Below the pieces are notes generated by a model. That model had not been told where the DNA came from. It saw only the letters and a list, made by a program, of their open reading frames with translations, and did not search any database. A stretch of 64,000 bases of DNA from Marinomonas transparens. Its GTDB lineage: Bacteria; Pseudomonadota; Gammaproteobacteria; Pseudomonadales; Marinomonadaceae. Below are positions 1 to 7,805 of the stretch, piece by piece (the first letter of the stretch is position 1; the number at the start of each line of letters is the position of its first letter). The stretch lies in NCBI RefSeq assembly GCF_016463975.1, contig NZ_JAEMNX010000001.1, positions 1-64,000 of the forward strand. The letters run 5' to 3'. Both the position numbers and the translations under genes were made by a program.

Positions 1-65
1 TTGAGTCTGTTTTTAACAATGTATTGGTGCGCGCAGCAATCATGCAAAGGTTTCTAGATGAATAA
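1..65 (+). CDS. possible 3' end of an upstream gene (partial)
   Basis: The third frame is open from the window edge to a TAA at 63-65 and would encode about 20 residues ending in QRFLDE. The rest of the gene lies outside the window, so no function can be given. A frame this short can be open by chance. It is listed only because its composition looks like an ordinary C-terminal helix. Confidence 0.25.
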   Translation, partial: ESVFNNVLVRAAIMQRFLDE

Positions 66-323
66 ACAGTCATGGAAGAGTAACCAATACTTGTGCCTTG
101 TGCGTGACCTTACTTTATCGATAGTCTTTTAAGCTGGCAGAAAAGGACTAATCAATATCGCATCAAGATTTGCGAATAAGCAAAAAGAGGATGACAACTA
201 ACAAAGGTGGAAAATAAACTCATAAACCTCTCTACTGTTACTTATTTGTCATGTTAATTAATTAACATCAATTCCTGTGCAATTTTTGATCATCATATCT
301 AAGCCGTAGATGAGGTATTCACC
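66..323. other. intergenic region upstream of the HTH gene
   Basis: About 260 bases without a convincing gene. The only marked structure is a perfect 18-bp AT-rich palindrome at 251-268, listed separately. A GAGGT ribosome binding site lies at 312-316, seven bases before the ATG at 324. Confidence 0.6.
251..268. promoter_or_regulatory. perfect 18-bp palindrome, candidate operator
   Basis: ATGTTAATT followed directly by its reverse complement AATTAACAT. It lies 55 bp before the start of the HTH gene at 324, a usual place for an autoregulatory operator of an XRE-type repressor. The function is inferred from position and symmetry only; AT-rich palindromes also arise by chance. Confidence 0.4.
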
Positions 324-935
324 ATGAAAATGAAAGGACAATTAGACAGCATTCAACCAATGAAATCGCCGAAAAAGAAGCAAAAGCAAAAATCAAAGAA
401 GGTTGAATTAAAAAAGAAGAAACAAGATAAGCAGGTAGACAAAAAAGCCGCTAAAGAAAAGCCTTCTACACCGGTCAAAAAGACAATCAAGCCTGCCGTA
501 AAGGCAGAGGCTCCTGCCAAAAAGGCCATTACCCCAACTAAACCAATCGAACCGGCAAAGGTTGTTCCTATCACCCTTCATACCTCACCACAAACAAAGC
601 CGTCTGATTTGATGAGACAACGGGTGTCTAAACATGTACAACCGCTAACCACAGGCGAGCAAACTACAGCAATCAATATCCTGACCAAGCGTTTAATGAT
701 GGAGGAAATAACACAGGGCGTGGCGTTACGTGAGCTCAGAGTTCGTGTTCTAGGCCTAAGGCAAGACGCATACTCGGCGCTAGTCGGTGTCTCCCGTAAA
801 ACCTTATCTGAAATTGAAAACGACAAAGGCAACTACACGCCAGAAATCATTAACAAGGTATTTAAACCCTTTGGGTTGAAAGTGGGACTCGTTCCGACAT
901 CCAGCCAGGTGCTGTCAGCCATACTTCTCAATTAA
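324..935 (+). CDS. XRE-like HTH protein with lysine/alanine/proline-rich histone H1-like tail
   Basis: The 203-residue product has two unlike parts. Residues 1-80 are almost wholly Lys, Ala, Pro, Gln and Thr with KKK and PAKKA patches. This resembles bacterial histone H1-like or AlgP-type tails and is probably disordered and DNA-binding. Residues about 134-190 form a Cro/XRE-like helix-turn-helix: LRQDAYSALVGVSRKTLSEIE is preceded by ALRELRVRVLG and followed by a conserved-looking tail. The start is ATG 324, with GAGGT seven bases upstream. It is probably a DNA-binding regulator; the target is unknown. The low-complexity N-terminus could also be a lineage-specific addition with no specific role. 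Confidence 0.75.
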   Translation: MKMKGQLDSIQPMKSPKKKQKQKSKKVELKKKKQDKQVDKKAAKEKPSTPVKKTIKPAVKAEAPAKKAITPTKPIEPAKVVPITLHTSPQTKPSDLMRQRVSKHVQPLTTGEQTTAINILTKRLMMEEITQGVALRELRVRVLGLRQDAYSALVGVSRKTLSEIENDKGNYTPEIINKVFKPFGLKVGLVPTSSQVLSAILLN

Positions 936-974
936 AGAGAGCTCAATTAAGAAGAGCCCAATAAAAAATAAAAC

Positions 975-1025
975 CTTATGCATCGATATAAGGGTCTGTT
1001 GTGGCCACCTATATCGATGCATAAG
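975..1025 (-). terminator. terminator with 16-bp perfect stem overlapping the phhB stop codon
   Basis: Bases 975-990 and 1010-1025 are perfect inverted repeats with a 19-base loop. On the minus strand the hairpin is followed by a T-rich stretch (GGTTTTATTTTTTATT), as in a Rho-independent terminator. The first arm on that strand contains the last codons and stop of the pterin dehydratase gene. The plus-strand gene ending at 935 may also terminate here. Confidence 0.7.
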
Positions 1026-1314
1026 CCTCCATTTTAGCAGCAAAGTCAAAGTCCTTATGGGAAATGCCAGACACATCGTGAGTCATCAGCTGGACTTTCA
1101 CTGTGCTGTACACATTGAACCACTCCGGATGATGGTTTTGTCTTTCGGCGTATAAGGCACACATGGCCATAAAACCAAATGCATACTGAAAGTCTTTAAA
1201 CTTGAAGGTTTTAGTGAGTTTTTGATCCTCAACAACCCAGTCTTTTTCCAAACCGGCATTGAGCTGTCTTAGTGCAACAGTTATCGCAGCTTGATCGAGC
1301 TTTTGAAGCATCAT
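1009..1314 (-). CDS. phhB: pterin-4a-carbinolamine dehydratase
   Basis: The 101-residue protein has the usual size of the family. It carries the signature NHHPEW at 60-65 and the THDVSGIS segment at 78-85, which supply the active-site histidines. The enzyme dehydrates 4a-hydroxytetrahydrobiopterin, regenerating the cofactor of aromatic amino acid hydroxylases in the cytosol. It may also act in molybdopterin or tetrahydromonapterin metabolism. No phenylalanine hydroxylase gene is adjacent, so it is a stand-alone copy here. GAGG stands five bases before the first of two ATG codons. A strong terminator overlaps its 3' end. Confidence 0.9.
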   Translation of the reverse strand: MMLQKLDQAAITVALRQLNAGLEKDWVVEDQKLTKTFKFKDFQYAFGFMAMCALYAERQNHHPEWFNVYSTVKVQLMTHDVSGISHKDFDFAAKMEAYASI

Positions 1315-1386
1315 ATTTACCTCTTTCGAATTAAAACAGCATACGAAGAAGTGTAGTCGGTTAGCACTCTAATTCACATTAAATAA

Positions 1387-1419
1387 AAACCCTTAGATAC
1401 CTAATGTACCGAAGGGTTT
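1387..1419 (-). terminator. terminator downstream of ohr
   Basis: AAACCCTT (1387-1394) pairs with AAGGGTTT (1412-1419). On the minus strand the stem is followed by TTATTT. It lies 30 bases after the ohr stop. Confidence 0.6.
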
Positions 1420-1448
1420 AAAACACCATATAGCAAATAAAGGTCTGT

Positions 1449-1871
1449 TTACTTAATGGTAAAGTTCACCTCAATATTGCCGCGGGTAGCGTTAGAATAT
1501 GGGCAAACCTGATGCGCTGCTTCCACCAACTTTTCTACGACACTCACCTCTACATTTGGCACACTCACTTCCAAATCCGCACAAATATTAAAACCTTCCC
1601 CTTTTGTGTTTTCACCAATGCCAATAGTGGCTGTAACGTTAACGTCATTAGGCACTTTTATTTTCTGCTGCGAAGCAACCAGCTTCAATGCTCCGATGAA
1701 ACAAGCAGAATAGCCTGCGGCAAAAAGTTGCTCTGGATTCGTACCTTCACCACCCGCGCCACCCAATTCTGTTGGCGTACTTAGGGCAAGGTCTAGTTTG
1801 TTATCAGATGAAACAGAACGACCATCACGGCCACCAGTAGATGTTGCTGTTGCACTATAAACGGCTTGCAT
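1449..1871 (-). CDS. ohr: organic hydroperoxide resistance protein (Ohr/OsmC family)
   Basis: Thiol-dependent peroxidase that reduces organic and fatty-acid hydroperoxides, normally with lipoylated proteins as reductant. With the start at 1871 it has 140 residues, the usual Ohr length. It shows the GGRDG arginine loop near 13-17, Glu47 in NPEQLFAAGY, the peroxidatic Cys57 and the resolving Cys123 in VCPYSNATRGN. Start choice: the longer frame begins at 1913 inside the operator region, whereas ATG 1871 has GAGG nine bases upstream. It is transcribed in the same direction as the ohrR gene 110 bp upstream. Two operator-like inverted repeats fill the gap, so peroxide induction through OhrR is likely. 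Confidence 0.93.
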   Translation of the reverse strand: MQAVYSATATSTGGRDGRSVSSDNKLDLALSTPTELGGAGGEGTNPEQLFAAGYSACFIGALKLVASQQKIKVPNDVNVTATIGIGENTKGEGFNICADLEVSVPNVEVSVVEKLVEAAHQVCPYSNATRGNIEVNFTIK

Positions 1872-1913
1872 AATATTTATCCTCGAATGATATGTTTGAA
1901 TTAAGTTACTCAA

Positions 1914-1998
1914 ATAATAGTTATTGCGATAACAATATAGTCAAATAAAAGCTCAGTTACCTGAGCTAATGAATCTATGCTATCGCAATAACTATTAT
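1914..1998 (-). promoter_or_regulatory. paired 18-bp OhrR-type operator repeats between ohrR and ohr
   Basis: Bases 1914-1931 and 1981-1998 are exact inverted copies of one 18-base element. Its core TTATTGCGATAA is itself nearly palindromic, so each copy could bind one OhrR dimer. The copies sit just upstream of ohr and just downstream of ohrR. A small GCTCAG/CTGAGC hairpin lies between them at 1951-1966. MarR/OhrR operators of this type repress ohr until the sensing cysteine is oxidised; that step is family knowledge and the binding is inferred. Confidence 0.65.
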
Positions 1999-2008
1999 CG
2001 AGCAATCA

Positions 2009-2443
2009 TTATTTGATTAGTTTTGCTCTCAACGTCATTAGTTGCTCCCGCAAGGCCCTCACTTCTTCCATATCCATCCCACAGGCTTCGGCCACACAAC
2101 GGTTCACCTCTAGCCCTTTTTCTCGTAACTGTCGTCCCTTGTCGGTCAATGCAATGCTTAAGCTTCGATCATCTTCTACACCGCGTAAACGCTGCACCAA
2201 ACCATCGGCCTCCATACGCTTAATAACCGGCGTTAATGCCCCTGATTTTTGCCCAAGGGAATCACCAATATACTTCAGACTAACGCCATCTTGTTGCCAT
2301 AAAATCAACATCACAGTGTATTGAGGATACGTCAGGCCAATGGCAGACAGCGGCGCTTTATAAAATTGCGTCATCGCCAACGAAGTCGAATACAAGGCAA
2401 AACACAGCTGATTATCTAGTAATAAAGGATTATTTGATTTCAT
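2009..2443 (-). CDS. ohrR: MarR-family organic peroxide sensor OhrR
   Basis: The 144-residue protein has the MarR winged helix at about 40-110 (LTYPQYTVMLILWQ, then the wing VEDDRSLSIALTDKG). The peroxide-sensing cysteine is present near the N-terminus (Cys14, in NQLCFALYS). Two further cysteines at 116 and 121 fit the two-cysteine OhrR mechanism. It represses ohr until organic hydroperoxide oxidises the sensor. It is encoded immediately upstream of ohr on the same strand, with the candidate operators between them. A partial TTAACTATTATTGC match about 30-45 bases upstream of its own start suggests autoregulation. Confidence 0.92.
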   Translation of the reverse strand: MKSNNPLLLDNQLCFALYSTSLAMTQFYKAPLSAIGLTYPQYTVMLILWQQDGVSLKYIGDSLGQKSGALTPVIKRMEADGLVQRLRGVEDDRSLSIALTDKGRQLREKGLEVNRCVAEACGMDMEEVRALREQLMTLRAKLIK

Positions 2444-2521
2444 AGGTTCTCAATGTCTGACACAAACAGTTAGAGCAATAATAGTTAACCATTGTACACG
2501 AATGATTGTTTCCTCTCGCGA

Positions 2522-2983
2522 TTAAATCAGCAGCCTTCGTGTTACTGGCGTCGATTTCACTATCGCTGTATTGGTATCGGCCAACTCAGAGATGCTGTCT
2601 AAAATAGGGTCTAGTTGACTAATATCTTTTAAATACAAACGCGCAATGTAGCAGTCATCGCCCGTTACCTTATCGCACTCTACTATCTCTGCAATCGAAT
2701 CAATTTGCGCTTCTAGGGCTTTCATTTTGCCCGGTAACTGACGCATACGAACGATCGCCATTAAGCTGTAACCAAGCACCAGCGGGTTCACCTCTACTCG
2801 ATAACCGGATATCACGCCACTCTCTTCCAACCGTTTTAGGCGTTCATTAACGCTCGGGGCTGTCATGCCAACAGCACGAGCCAGTTCGGTCACTGGAGTC
2901 CGTGCGTTGTCATAAAGTAGTTCAATTAGCCTTGCATCAATGCCATCTAACTGGCTTTCTTCTTTTTTAAGGTTATTTCGCAT
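2522..2983 (-). CDS. Lrp/AsnC family transcriptional regulator
   Basis: The 153-residue protein has an N-terminal HTH (LIELLYDNARTPVTELARAV, then SVNERLKRLEESGVI) and a C-terminal RAM domain from about residue 75. Such regulators sense amino acids and usually control transport or catabolism. The start is ATG 2983 with GGAGG five bases upstream; the longer TTG frame would overlap that ribosome binding site. It is divergent from the EamA-type transporter at 3137, so it probably controls that exporter, a common pairing. Ligand unknown. Confidence 0.88.
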   Translation of the reverse strand: MRNNLKKEESQLDGIDARLIELLYDNARTPVTELARAVGMTAPSVNERLKRLEESGVISGYRVEVNPLVLGYSLMAIVRMRQLPGKMKALEAQIDSIAEIVECDKVTGDDCYIARLYLKDISQLDPILDSISELADTNTAIVKSTPVTRRLLI

Positions 2984-3136
2984 TTTTACCTCCAATAGAT
3001 ACAGTCATTGGCTTTATTTGTCTTTTTCTGTGCCTGCCAAAATCACGTTTTCGGCTTTATTCTATTCACCATAGAGCACTCACCTTACAAAGCAAACTCA
3101 TTTTGAGTGAAAACAAGGTTGAGTCAGGAGTCGATG

Positions 3137-4069
3137 ATGAAACATTCAAACAGCACAATAGGTAGCCTAGAACTCACCCTTGCCATGATACTGTCTGGCA
3201 CCATTGGTTATTTTGTTATTAGTTCAGAACAGTCCCTATGGAATGTGGTGTTCTTTCGCTGCATGATCGGCGCTATAACGTTGGGAGCCTATGCTTACTA
3301 TGCAGGTCTCATACGACGCGAGTTTTTCCAATCCAGTACTTTAATGATGATCGTCTTAGGCGGCATCACCTTGGTGGCCAACTGGATTCTATTATTCGGC
3401 TCGTTCAACTACATTCCGTTTTCCATCGCCACCGTGGCCTACCACATGCAGCCACTATTTTTAGTATTAGCCGGTGCCTTTTTAACAAGAGAAAAGCTAT
3501 CTACCTCTTTGATGCTGTGGCTGGCATTGGCCTTTGCCGGATTATTCTTAATTGTCGAATTGGATATACATGAGATTGCTGCACTTTTTTCTGACCAGCA
3601 ATCACATAACAACGACGAGCCTTCTGCCCTTATTGGCTTACTACTCGCATTGGGCGCTGCCCTGCTTTATACCGCGACCACGCTTGTAACGAAAAAAGTC
3701 AGCCAAGTTCCCTCGACCTTTGTGGCCTTGATACAGGTGATTGTTGGCATCTTTATGCTCTTGCCTTTTGCTGACTTTGACAGCTTGCCAACGCAGACCA
3801 GCCAATGGGTAGACCTATTAATTCTCGGTGCTGTGCTCACCGGCTTTATGTACATCATCATGTACGACAGCTTCCAAAAGCTGCCTACCAGCTTGATTGC
3901 CCTACTGTCGTTTATCTATCCCGTTACCGCTCTATTCGTCGACTATTTCGCTTTTTCGACACAAATAAGTCTTTTTCAAGGCATTGGTGTGGCACTCGTT
4001 TTACTCGCCGTCTGCGCGGTGAAGTTTAACTGGTCGCTAGCATTCAGCGTCGCTAAAAAAGCACAATAG
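3137..4069 (+). CDS. EamA/DMT-family inner-membrane transporter
   Basis: About 310 residues with ten predicted membrane helices arranged as two repeated EamA halves, for example FFRCMIGAITLGAYAYY and LGAALLYTATTLVTKKV. Members export amino acids or related metabolites. An AGGAG at 3126-3130 best serves ATG 3137; ATG 3134 is also possible, and the GTG at 3107 lacks a binding site. It is divergent from the Lrp-type regulator, which suggests amino acid export under Lrp control. The acetyltransferase gene follows after 10 bases and may be cotranscribed. Confidence 0.85.
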   Translation: MKHSNSTIGSLELTLAMILSGTIGYFVISSEQSLWNVVFFRCMIGAITLGAYAYYAGLIRREFFQSSTLMMIVLGGITLVANWILLFGSFNYIPFSIATVAYHMQPLFLVLAGAFLTREKLSTSLMLWLALAFAGLFLIVELDIHEIAALFSDQQSHNNDEPSALIGLLLALGAALLYTATTLVTKKVSQVPSTFVALIQVIVGIFMLLPFADFDSLPTQTSQWVDLLILGAVLTGFMYIIMYDSFQKLPTSLIALLSFIYPVTALFVDYFAFSTQISLFQGIGVALVLLAVCAVKFNWSLAFSVAKKAQ

Positions 4070-4079
4070 GGAAAAAGCC

Positions 4080-4580
4080 GTGAAGCAGATAAAAGAAGTT
4101 TTCGCAGATCAGGCAGAAGTACTCGCCCATTTAATTCGACAAGCCAATCGACCTGTTGCGACCCGCTTCAAGATCAATCAAGATAATTGCCCAAAACACC
4201 CCTCCTTTTGTAAAAGCGAATGGATACAAGCAGATTTTGACAGAGGGGAGCGCTATTTCCTGCTGACTGAAAATAGTCAGCCAATCGCCTGTGTCGCCTA
4301 TGAAGTGCCTGTACGAGAAAATGCGATTAAAAAAGCCTACTTGAACCGCTTATCGGTTCTGCCAGATCAGCAAAATAAAGGCACAGGCTCAAAACTGGTA
4401 GAACATGTTATTCAACAGGCTCTGTCTGATCAGCTCGACTTAATCAGCATTGGTATCATAGCTCAACATACACAATTGCAAGACTGGTACGAGAAAATCG
4501 GCTTCATAACAGGCGACACCAAAGGCTTCGAACATCTGCCTTTTGATGTCACCTACATGACGTATAAACTTAATGATTAA
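4080..4580 (+). CDS. GNAT-family N-acetyltransferase
   Basis: The 166-residue protein has the acetyl-CoA binding core near 105-125 (LNRLSVLPDQQNKGTGSKL, the Q/RxxGxG/A loop) followed by WYEKIGFI. It transfers an acetyl group from acetyl-CoA to an amine that cannot be named from sequence. It starts with GTG at 4080, preceded by a weak AGGGA, and follows the EamA gene by 10 bases. A role in acetylating the exported compound is possible but only inferred. Confidence 0.82.
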   Translation: MKQIKEVFADQAEVLAHLIRQANRPVATRFKINQDNCPKHPSFCKSEWIQADFDRGERYFLLTENSQPIACVAYEVPVRENAIKKAYLNRLSVLPDQQNKGTGSKLVEHVIQQALSDQLDLISIGIIAQHTQLQDWYEKIGFITGDTKGFEHLPFDVTYMTYKLND

Positions 4581-4615
4581 AGAAATAAGCACGGGGTCTC
4601 ATAAAGGGGAATAAC

Positions 4616-4906
4616 ATGTCAAAAGTCACACTAAGTGGACATATAGAAGTACCGTCGGAAGATATAGAAGCGGTACTGGCTGAACTGCCAAACCATATCA
4701 CTCTGACTCGTCAAGAAGCTGGCTGTATAGTTTTCACTGTGGCCCAAGATACAGAGAATCCCCATAGATTTGATGTGTACGAAGCATTCACCGACAAATC
4801 CGCCTTCGAGCAACATCAAGCCCGAGTTACGGCTTCCCATTGGGGCGAGGTAACAAAAAATGTTGAACGATTTTATAAGATAACCGGAAATGAACACCTA
4901 ACTTGA
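4616..4906 (+). CDS. antibiotic biosynthesis monooxygenase (ABM) domain protein
   Basis: A 96-residue single ABM ferredoxin-like domain with the typical QEAGCIVFTVAQD, FDVYEAFTDKSAFEQH and HTASHW-like (TASHWG) motifs. YgiN-type relatives are cofactor-free quinol monooxygenases or heme-handling proteins that work as dimers. AAGGGGAA lies seven bases before the ATG. It is the last gene of a possible three-gene run from 3137 and is followed by a terminator. Confidence 0.85.
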   Translation: MSKVTLSGHIEVPSEDIEAVLAELPNHITLTRQEAGCIVFTVAQDTENPHRFDVYEAFTDKSAFEQHQARVTASHWGEVTKNVERFYKITGNEHLT

Positions 4907-4908
4907 TG

Positions 4909-4937
4909 CAATATCACACAGAATATTGAGTTTTTTT
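4909..4937 (+). terminator. short hairpin with T-run after the ABM gene
   Basis: CAATAT (4909-4914) pairs with ATATTG (4923-4928), followed by AG and seven T. It lies just after the stop at 4906, in the gap before the convergent OsmC gene. Confidence 0.55.
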
Positions 4938-4948
4938 CCTATGACGAC

Positions 4949-5416
4949 TTACGCTAAAAAAGCCTCGTCTACCCTAACATTCGTGAGCACGGAGTTGGCA
5001 ATAAAACAGGCGTCATGGGACTGATGGTGCAATTCTGTCAGTGCCTCTGCACTGGGCCTTTCGCCGACAAAGGTCACCTCAGGTCTTAGCACCACTTCGG
5101 TCATCATTAACTTACCGCTCTTTCCCTTCGCCAAGGTGCCAACCGCCTTGTCTGTGTATTGCTCAACAATCCACTTTTTCCGTGACGCAAAATCCAAAAA
5201 AAACAACATATGACAGCTCGATATAGAGGCAACAAACGCTTCTTCAGGGTCAACGTTTTCTGCAACCGACATGGGGAGTGGCACAATATGAGGTGACGAC
5301 GATGCAGGCACAGTCACGCCCCCTTCAAACTGCCATTCATGGACACGACTGTAGCGTTTATTTAAGAAATCCTGCTCGCCTCGTGTCCATACCACCGTGG
5401 CAAAGTATTCCGACAT
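4949..5416 (-). CDS. OsmC-family peroxiredoxin-like protein
   Basis: 155 residues of the OsmC fold, with a cysteine in the central helix (ASISSCHMLFFLDFA) and another in the HDACFIANSV segment. These are the two redox cysteine positions of the family. It is more distant from the Ohr at 1449-1871 and lacks the Ohr PEQLFAAGY motif, having DPEEAFVAS instead. It probably reduces organic hydroperoxides; substrate not determined. It stands alone between convergent and divergent neighbours. Confidence 0.85.
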   Translation of the reverse strand: MSEYFATVVWTRGEQDFLNKRYSRVHEWQFEGGVTVPASSSPHIVPLPMSVAENVDPEEAFVASISSCHMLFFLDFASRKKWIVEQYTDKAVGTLAKGKSGKLMMTEVVLRPEVTFVGERPSAEALTELHHQSHDACFIANSVLTNVRVDEAFLA

Positions 5417-5750
5417 AATAACCCCCTCTATCCAGTTTTATTTCACCCAACTCACTCTAGCGCTTTTCCATTTCAATCTGTACTCAAATCAAGACAAGAG
5501 AACTTGCTCGCACCTCCCTAGGCCACCTAGATACTCAATACAGCAAATTAAGATCAAAACCGCTACAAATTATCGCAATAGGCATAGTAGCGCTTAAAAG
5601 TATTCCTCTGACCGAGTAAAAAAACTTTCAAAAGATTACAAAAAATAACTAAAATACACAAAATTTTATAAACGATAAAAATCTTACAAAACCGATCAAC
5701 TCTTTTGACAGCACTCATAAAATTAACCCAATTAAAGCTAAGGATATTTA
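5417..5750. other. AT-rich intergenic region between osmC-like and chemoreceptor genes
   Basis: No coding region is supported. The part 5620-5700 is very A-rich. A TTGACA at 5705-5710 lies upstream of the chemoreceptor without a clear -10 partner. AACGATAA at 5671-5678 resembles the -10 of a flagellar sigma-28 promoter, but the -35 is poor. AAGGA stands seven bases before ATG 5751. Confidence 0.5.
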
Positions 5751-7373
5751 ATGAACTCTCTTAATACTATACGTGGACGCTACACACTGGCGTTTGGCTT
5801 TCTCGCATTAATCCTTTTATGTGCAGTTATCTCAACGCAATTATTAATCGGCTATCTGCAAAACAATTTAGGCAAATATGCCAACGGCAGTTATCTCATA
5901 CAAAACGCCGATAGAGACCTTTATCAGTCGCGTTTGGCCTTAGCTAACTTAGCGTTTAATAGAAATGGTAAAATGGCCGCTGAAGCGAATGAAGAAACAG
6001 CATTATCCAACGCTCGACAGGCTTATGAGCGCATGAAAAGCTTCCAAGAACTGAGCAAAGAAATTCCCGAGATCACCAATATGCTGGCTAACTTCGAACA
6101 GCGTTATGCAGACTGGAGTACTCAAACGCAAACCATTATAGATCTAATCAAAACAGGCAAAAGAGGTAAAGCCACTATCTTATTTATTGGCAGTAATGAC
6201 GTGCTTTTCTCTTCATTACGTGATCTTTATGACCTATCTAATCAAATGATTACCAAACATGCCGCCCTAGAAAAAGCCACCATAGACAAGAATACACATC
6301 GCTTTCAACTGGCCATTACCATTCTCGGCGCCATCACTTTTATACTCAGCGCTTCTCTTGCTTGGTTCGCGCCACGAAACATATCCCAAGCCATAAAACG
6401 CGTTACCCATGGCGTTCATGAAATTAGCAGTGGCGATGGCGATTTAACCCGTCGAATTAACAGTGACAATAAAGATGAAACGGGCGATTTAAGCCGCGAA
6501 CTAGATCAGTTTGTCGCTCGATTAGGGCGTTTAATTGGTGAAGTACGCAATGGATGTGAACATATCCGCCAAGAAATGCATCAGCTAGACCCATCCGTAG
6601 CTCAGTCCGCCGAGTTAAGTGGTCAGCAACATCAAGCCCTTGAATTTGTCGTCACCGCAGTGGAAGAGATGGGTGGTGCTAATCGTGATATTGCGCAAAA
6701 CTCGTTACACACAGTGAACGAAGTAACGACGCTAAATATAACAGCAGATGATGGTGTAAAACAGTTAGACAAGGCCATAACCCAGCTAACTAACTTATCA
6801 GAACAGATTAAAAACGCAGCACTGGTGATCAATCAACTCACCGACCGATCCGATAACATTGCCTCTGTATTGGACGTTATTCTTGGTATTTCCGAGCAAA
6901 CCAATTTACTCGCGCTTAATGCGGCAATTGAAGCCGCTCGCGCAGGTGAACAAGGGCGTGGCTTTGCCGTTGTTGCCGATGAGGTACGTAATCTTGCAAG
7001 CAAAACACAAGCCTCTACCGAAGACATTAAAACCATGATTAACGACCTACAATCTGGCGTTAGTCATGCTGTCTCGGCCATTACGAAAAGTGTGACTATG
7101 ACAGAGACCAGTGTTTCCTTAGCACAGGAAACAATGGAATCCATTAATCAAGTCAAACAATCAGCCGGACACATTTACGACTTTACCACCCAAACGGCAA
7201 GTGCAACGGAGCAACAAAGTAAAGTAACTGATGAAATTAATGAGAACCTATCAAACCTTTCAAACATGTCAAAAGAGGTTTTTGAGATTTCTCAAAATGT
7301 TCGCTCTTCGGTTAACGAAACCTTATCAAATACCAACGAACTCGCCGGACAAGTAAAACGCTTTACGGTATAA
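5751..7373 (+). CDS. methyl-accepting chemotaxis protein
   Basis: A 540-residue transmembrane chemoreceptor. TM1 is at about 10-32, then a periplasmic four-helix-bundle sensor to about 185 and TM2 at about 187-207 ([19 protein letters not shown]). A HAMP linker ([20 protein letters not shown]) and a long coiled-coil signalling domain follow. The kinase-contact hairpin is intact at about 390-412 ([20 protein letters not shown]). It signals to CheA/CheW. No C-terminal CheR-binding pentapeptide is visible (ends VKRFTV). Ligand unknown. Single-gene unit ended by a strong terminator. Confidence 0.95.
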   Translation: MNSLNTIRGRYTLAFGFLALILLCAVISTQLLIGYLQNNLGKYANGSYLIQNADRDLYQSRLALANLAFNRNGKMAAEANEETALSNARQAYERMKSFQELSKEIPEITNMLANFEQRYADWSTQTQTIIDLIKTGKRGKATILFIGSNDVLFSSLRDLYDLSNQMITKHAALEKATIDKNTHRFQLAITILGAITFILSASLAWFAPRNISQAIKRVTHGVHEISSGDGDLTRRINSDNKDETGDLSRELDQFVARLGRLIGEVRNGCEHIRQEMHQLDPSVAQSAELSGQQHQALEFVVTAVEEMGGANRDIAQNSLHTVNEVTTLNITADDGVKQLDKAITQLTNLSEQIKNAALVINQLTDRSDNIASVLDVILGISEQTNLLALNAAIEAARAGEQGRGFAVVADEVRNLASKTQASTEDIKTMINDLQSGVSHAVSAITKSVTMTETSVSLAQETMESINQVKQSAGHIYDFTTQTASATEQQSKVTDEINENLSNLSNMSKEVFEISQNVRSSVNETLSNTNELAGQVKRFTV

Positions 7374-7404
7374 ACCTATTTCAGGACGGGACAAACAAAA
7401 CAAT

Positions 7405-7435
7405 AAAAGCCAACCTCTAGACCCAGTTGGCTTTT
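7405..7435 (+). terminator. terminator after the chemoreceptor
   Basis: AAAAGCCAAC (7405-7414) pairs perfectly with GTTGGCTTTT (7426-7435), followed by TATTTT. A separate 8-bp hairpin, AAGTGAGT/ACTCACTT, follows at 7463-7485. Confidence 0.8.
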
Positions 7436-7492
7436 TATTTTCACCATTGTCAGCGCAACAAAAAGTGAGTTTTTTGGACTCACTTAAAACCA

Positions 7493-7725
7493 ATGACTAA
7501 CACCATACTAAAGAACACAAGTACAGCGGATCGACCCTATCTAGATCACATAAGTGATGCACTTACATACGGCGCAATCCAGGCATCACTTCAACAAAAA
7601 CAGGTTTAGTCGCCTATCTAGAGCCGTTTCCAACCATACAAAGAACACAGACGATATGATTCGCGCCCTGCAAGATGGCGATTACGTAGTGCTGCATTAT
7701 GGGCACTTTGTTATGGGCTTTCCCA
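7493..7725 (+). pseudogene. decayed SnoaL-like gene fragment
   Basis: From ATG 7493 a 38-codon frame begins and contains TADRPYLDHISDALTY. This matches GTADRSSLDYISDKTY in the first domain of the lipoprotein at 7806. After a stop at 7604-7606 the similarity continues in other frames: TGLVAYLEPFPTI matches AGLYGFLDKFPTI, then IRALQDGDYVVLH matches VRAFQDGDYVVTH. At least one stop and one frameshift separate these pieces, so it is a degenerate relative lying just upstream of the intact gene. The nucleotide match is clear by eye across about 200 bases. The absence of a signal peptide suggests a cytoplasmic ancestor. Confidence 0.75.
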
Positions 7726-7805
7726 TGTGATTCAGCTCAAATAAACTGCATTAGGAAAATTAATCGTCTATTCTATGTAGCATCATTTAATCAGGGAAAC
7801 TTATT

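Noticed and set aside
5397-5597. 66-codon frame in the gap before the chemoreceptor
   Set aside because: No ribosome binding site or recognisable motif; partly antisense to the OsmC-like gene start.
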